Origin: Deinococcus metalli
GTDB lineage: Bacteria > Deinococcota > Deinococci > Deinococcales > Deinococcaceae
Direction of reading: 5' to 3'
Length of the DNA: 64,000 bases
NCBI RefSeq assembly: GCF_014201805.1
Contig: NZ_JACHFK010000004.1
Location: forward strand, 1-64,000
The notes under the pieces were generated by a model, which saw only the letters and a list, made by a program, of their open reading frames with translations, searched no databases and was not told the DNA's origin. Positions 61,141-64,000 of the stretch are shown in pieces. Numbering within the stretch: position 1 is the first letter of the stretch; each line of letters opens with the position of its first letter. The translations under genes were made by a program, and so were the position numbers.

Positions 61141-64000
61141 TCAGCCCACGTCCGTGATGATCGGCGAGCGGAAGCGGTCGTCCGGGGTGTACTGCCAGAA
61201 CCGGCGGCCCAGCAGCGCGGCCCCGAACGCCAGCGCCCCCACCAGCAGCATGCGCAGGATGAACACGCCGTACTGCCCCTCGTACGCACCGAACATCGCG
61301 TACCGCAGGGCGCCGATCACGTCCGTCACCGGCACGAGGGTATGGATCGCCTGGAAGAACGGCGACGCGAGTTCCACCGGGTAGCTGCCGCCGGACGCGG
61401 CGAGTTGCACCACCAGCAGCACCAGGGCCAGCAGGCGCCCGGCGCCGCCCAGCAGCAGGTTGAGGGCCAGCACCAGCAGCATGAACGTCACGCTGCCCAG
61501 CACGGTGGTGAGCACCACCAGTCCGGGGTGCAGGAACCCGACGCCCAGCAGGTGCACGCCCACGATCACCACCAGGGCCTGCGCGATCACGTAGGCGGCG
61601 GGCACCGCCAGCTTGCGCAGCACGCGGGCGAGCTGCGACGTGCCCCGGCCGCTCTCCGGCAGCAGCAGGTATGGGAAGATGAAGGTGGTCAGCGTGCAGC
61701 CGACCCACAGCGCCAGCGCCATGAAGTACGGCGCGAACGCCGACCCGTTGTTCTGGACGGCGGCGGTGGTCTGCTCGACGACCACCACGCTGGCCGACAG
61801 GCCCTGCGGGTCGCCGCCGAGCTGGTCGATGGTGGCAGGCACCCTGTCGTACAGCTGCTTCAGGCCGTCCCGGAGCTGCGCCGCGCCGCCCTGGAGGGTG
61901 GTGGCGCCGTCCGAGATGCGCGCGGCCCCCGAGGCCAGCGACGTGATGCCGCCGCTGAGCTGCGCGGTACTGCTCGCCACCGTGGCGGCCCCGCCGCTCA
62001 GCTGTTCGAGGTCCGCCTGTGCCGGGAGCTGCCGGGTGATGCTCCCCAGGGCGTTCTTGAGCTTGACACTCCCCTGCACCAGCGTGGTCACGCCGCCCTG
62101 GAGGGCCTGCGCTCCCTGTGCCAGCTGCCGGGCACCGGTCGCCGCCTCGGCGGTCTTGCCGGCCAGCGCCGCGCTGCCCGTCTGGAGCTGGCGGGCACCG
62201 GTCTGGAGCTGCGCGGCGCCGGTGGCGAGCTGCTGGGCACCGGCCGCGGCCTGCTGCGCCCCCGTGGCCGCCTGCCCGGCCCGCTGCGAGAGGGTCGCGG
62301 CGCCGCTGTGCACCTGCTGCGCCCCGGCGTCGACCTGAGCGGCGCCCCGCGCGAGCTGCGCCGCGCCGCTCACGGCCGCCGCGCTGCCCTGGGCGGCCTC
62401 GCCCAGCTTGTCCGCGAGGGTCGCCGCGCCGGTCTGCAGGGTGGTCGCGCCCTCCTGAAGCTGTCCGGCTCCGTTTGCAAGCTCGGCCGCCCCGCTGACG
62501 GCCGCCGCACTGCCGGTGGCCGCCGTGCGGGCGTTCTCGGCCACGCGCCGGGCGCCCGCTTCGAGCTGGGGGCCGCCAGGAACGAGCTGACGGGTGCCGG
62601 CCGCGAGCTGCTGCGCGCCCTCAACCGCGGCGCCGGCTGCGCTGCTCACCTGTCCGGCGCCGGTCACCAGCTGCGCGGTGCCGGTGTGGAGCTGCGCCGC
62701 TCCCGTGGCAAGGTCCACCGTGCCCTGCCTGAGCGTGCCGGGCACCAGCGCCTGGCCCTTCACGGCGTCCGCGAGCCGCTGGCTGCCCTGCGCGAGCGCC
62801 GCGGCACCCGTGTTCACGTCGTTCGCGCCGCCCGCGAGCTGCTGCACGCCGGTCTGGAGGGCCGGCAGCTGCGCGGCGAGCTGCTGGGCGCCGGCGTCCG
62901 CCTGCGTGAGCCTGGTGGTCAGGCTGCTGGCCCCGTCCGCCACGGTGTCGGCCCCGGTGGCGAGCTGCTCCAGACCCGAGCGGAGGGCCGGCAACCGGGT
63001 CGCCAGCTGCTGGGCGCCGCCCTGCACCTGCCCGGCCCCCCCAGCCACGTCGGCGGCGCCGCTGCTGAGCTGCTGCGCGCCGCCCTGGAGTTGCCCCAGA
63101 CCGGTCTGGATGGCCGGCAGCCGCTGCGCCAGCGCCTGCGCGCCGGTGTGCACCTGTCCGGCCCCTGTGGCCACGGCCGCGGCGCCGCCGCTGAGCTGCT
63201 GGGCGCCGGCCTTCAGCTGCCCGAGGCCGCTGGACAGCTTGGGCAGCGATGTGGCGAGTGCGTGGGTGCCGCTGGCCTCGCGGGCCATGCCGCCAGCGAG
63301 CGTGTCCGCTCCGGTGGCGACCTGTTGTGCCCCCACCTGGAGCTGCGCGAGCCCCCCGGCGAGCTGGGTGCTGCCCGTCGCCACCTGCGCCGCGCCGGTC
63401 TGAAGGGGGCGCAACTGCGTCTGCCCGGGTGCGGCCGCCTCGAGGTGCCGCAGGCCCGTCGAGAGCGCCGTGGTGCCGGTGGTCAGGCGGGTCACGCCCG
63501 TCGAGAGGGTCCGGGTGCCCTGGGTCAGCTGCTCGGCGCCCTGTCGCGCCGTCTGCGCGCCGCTGGCGAGCGTCTGGGCACCGCTGGCGAGGTCGCCCGC
63601 GCCGTCTGCCAGCCGCCCGGCCCCGGCCCCGAGGCGGCGGGTGGCGTCGCGGATGTCGGCGAACCCGGTCTGAACCTTGTCCAGGCTGGCCTGCACCACT
63701 TCCCAGCGGGTGCTGCCCAGCGTCTCGTTCAGCGTGGTGGCGATCTCCTTGGCGACGCTGCTGCCCACCCGGCTGGCGAAGTAACTGCTGCCTGGCGCGC
63801 TGTACAGGCGCAGCTGCCCGTGCTCGGCGCTGTCCCCGGCGACCGCCTTGCGGCTGAAGTCCTGGGGAATGGTGAGCGCAAAGTAGATGTCGCCGCGCCG
63901 GACGGCGGTCTGCGCGGCCTGCTCGCTGGGGTAGGGAATGAGCTTGACCGGCGGGTCGTTGTGCAGGGTGGTCACGAGGTCGTGGCCGAGGTGGTACGTC
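61141..64000 (-). CDS. YhgE/Pip-like membrane protein, N-terminus cut by window edge
   Basis: The frame is open beyond 64000 on the minus strand; the visible part is about 953 residues. The first 90 residues (LGHDLVTTLHNDPPVKLIPY, GDIYFALTIPQDFS) match the extracytoplasmic YhgE/Pip domain. About 550 residues of tandem short repeats follow (consensus L-A-x-G-A-x-Q-L), predicting a long helical rod. Five C-terminal membrane segments end the protein, with SYPVELASPFFQAIHTLVPVTD and GALRYAMFG typical of the family. Related proteins are phage receptors or secretion-linked (ESX-type) components in other bacteria. The rod is longer than in most members. Confidence 0.85.
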   Translation of the reverse strand, partial: TYHLGHDLVTTLHNDPPVKLIPYPSEQAAQTAVRRGDIYFALTIPQDFSRKAVAGDSAEHGQLRLYSAPGSSYFASRVGSSVAKEIATTLNETLGSTRWEVVQASLDKVQTGFADIRDATRRLGAGAGRLADGAGDLASGAQTLASGAQTARQGAEQLTQGTRTLSTGVTRLTTGTTALSTGLRHLEAAAPGQTQLRPLQTGAAQVATGSTQLAGGLAQLQVGAQQVATGADTLAGGMAREASGTHALATSLPKLSSGLGQLKAGAQQLSGGAAAVATGAGQVHTGAQALAQRLPAIQTGLGQLQGGAQQLSSGAADVAGGAGQVQGGAQQLATRLPALRSGLEQLATGADTVADGASSLTTRLTQADAGAQQLAAQLPALQTGVQQLAGGANDVNTGAAALAQGSQRLADAVKGQALVPGTLRQGTVDLATGAAQLHTGTAQLVTGAGQVSSAAGAAVEGAQQLAAGTRQLVPGGPQLEAGARRVAENARTAATGSAAAVSGAAELANGAGQLQEGATTLQTGAATLADKLGEAAQGSAAAVSGAAQLARGAAQVDAGAQQVHSGAATLSQRAGQAATGAQQAAAGAQQLATGAAQLQTGARQLQTGSAALAGKTAEAATGARQLAQGAQALQGGVTTLVQGSVKLKNALGSITRQLPAQADLEQLSGGAATVASSTAQLSGGITSLASGAARISDGATTLQGGAAQLRDGLKQLYDRVPATIDQLGGDPQGLSASVVVVEQTTAAVQNNGSAFAPYFMALALWVGCTLTTFIFPYLLLPESGRGTSQLARVLRKLAVPAAYVIAQALVVIVGVHLLGVGFLHPGLVVLTTVLGSVTFMLLVLALNLLLGGAGRLLALVLLVVQLAASGGSYPVELASPFFQAIHTLVPVTDVIGALRYAMFGAYEGQYGVFILRMLLVGALAFGAALLGRRFWQYTPDDRFRSPIITDVG

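Noticed and set aside
61960..63620. Regular repeats that might be a CRISPR array
   Set aside because: The repeats are codon-phased, degenerate and translate to a continuous L-A-x-G-A pattern in YhgE/Pip; there are no unique spacers.
1..64000. Radiation/desiccation response motif, tRNA, rRNA, insertion sequences
   Set aside because: I looked for TTATG-type palindromes upstream of genes, clover-leaf patterns, rRNA landmarks and transposase motifs and found none that I could support by eye.

Overview
The window is GC-rich (roughly 70%), densely packed bacterial DNA that reads as a Deinococcus or close relative. This rests on the gene content (TreZ, KGG stress protein, DUF4142, a cyanophycin cassette, many GAF/PAS histidine kinases with small Rcp1-like receivers). 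It also rests on a recurrent leaderless-promoter signature, a TANNNT-like hexamer 5-8 nt before the start codon with no Shine-Dalgarno, which is known to be common in Deinococcus. I see no rRNA, tRNA, CRISPR array, transposase or prophage. No replicon or species can be named from the sequence alone.

Layout. 1-8.5 kb: an SDR, a CrtI-like FAD oxidoreductase, small stress or envelope proteins (KGG, WGxxGxxG, a 63-aa protein) and treZ followed by a DUF2171 gene and an FRG-domain gene. 8.5-13 kb: a minus-strand cyanophycin cassette (synthetase, isoaspartyl peptidase, cyanophycinase). 13.3-16.6 kb: a four-GAF histidine kinase and a response regulator. 16.9-18.9 kb: two exported low-complexity or coiled-coil proteins. 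18.9-24.5 kb: a six-gene overlapping stressosome operon (rsbR, rsbS, rsbT, a PP2C phosphatase with a fused ATPase domain, and two hybrid kinases).

24.5-39.8 kb: a large LacI-controlled catabolic island transcribed in both directions from about 29.85 kb. Leftward: cupin, alpha/beta hydrolase, HpcH/HpaI aldolase, HisD-like dehydrogenase, LacI, SDR. Rightward: a sugar-type ABC importer without its ATPase, three double-domain NTF2/SnoaL-like proteins, a second HisD-like dehydrogenase, a nitrilase-family hydrolase, and a serine hydrolase that may belong. Two copies of a LacI-type operator sit just downstream of the -10 boxes of the two divergent promoters. The substrate is unknown; this is the best candidate for an undescribed pathway.

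40-48 kb: arsenate reductase, small proteins, a probable frameshifted gene, a zwf-glucokinase-GH15 operon feeding intracellular glucan or trehalose glucose into the pentose phosphate pathway, and a TetR-PEP mutase family pair with a 20-bp palindromic operator. 48-64 kb: a paralogue of the 63-aa protein, a P-loop kinase, an aldo/keto reductase, a TPR-GGDEF cyclase, two more kinases, three receiver proteins (one broken by an in-frame stop), a VOC dioxygenase, a TspO-like membrane protein, a winged-helix regulator divergent from an MFS transporter, and a repeat-rich YhgE/Pip protein that runs off the right edge.
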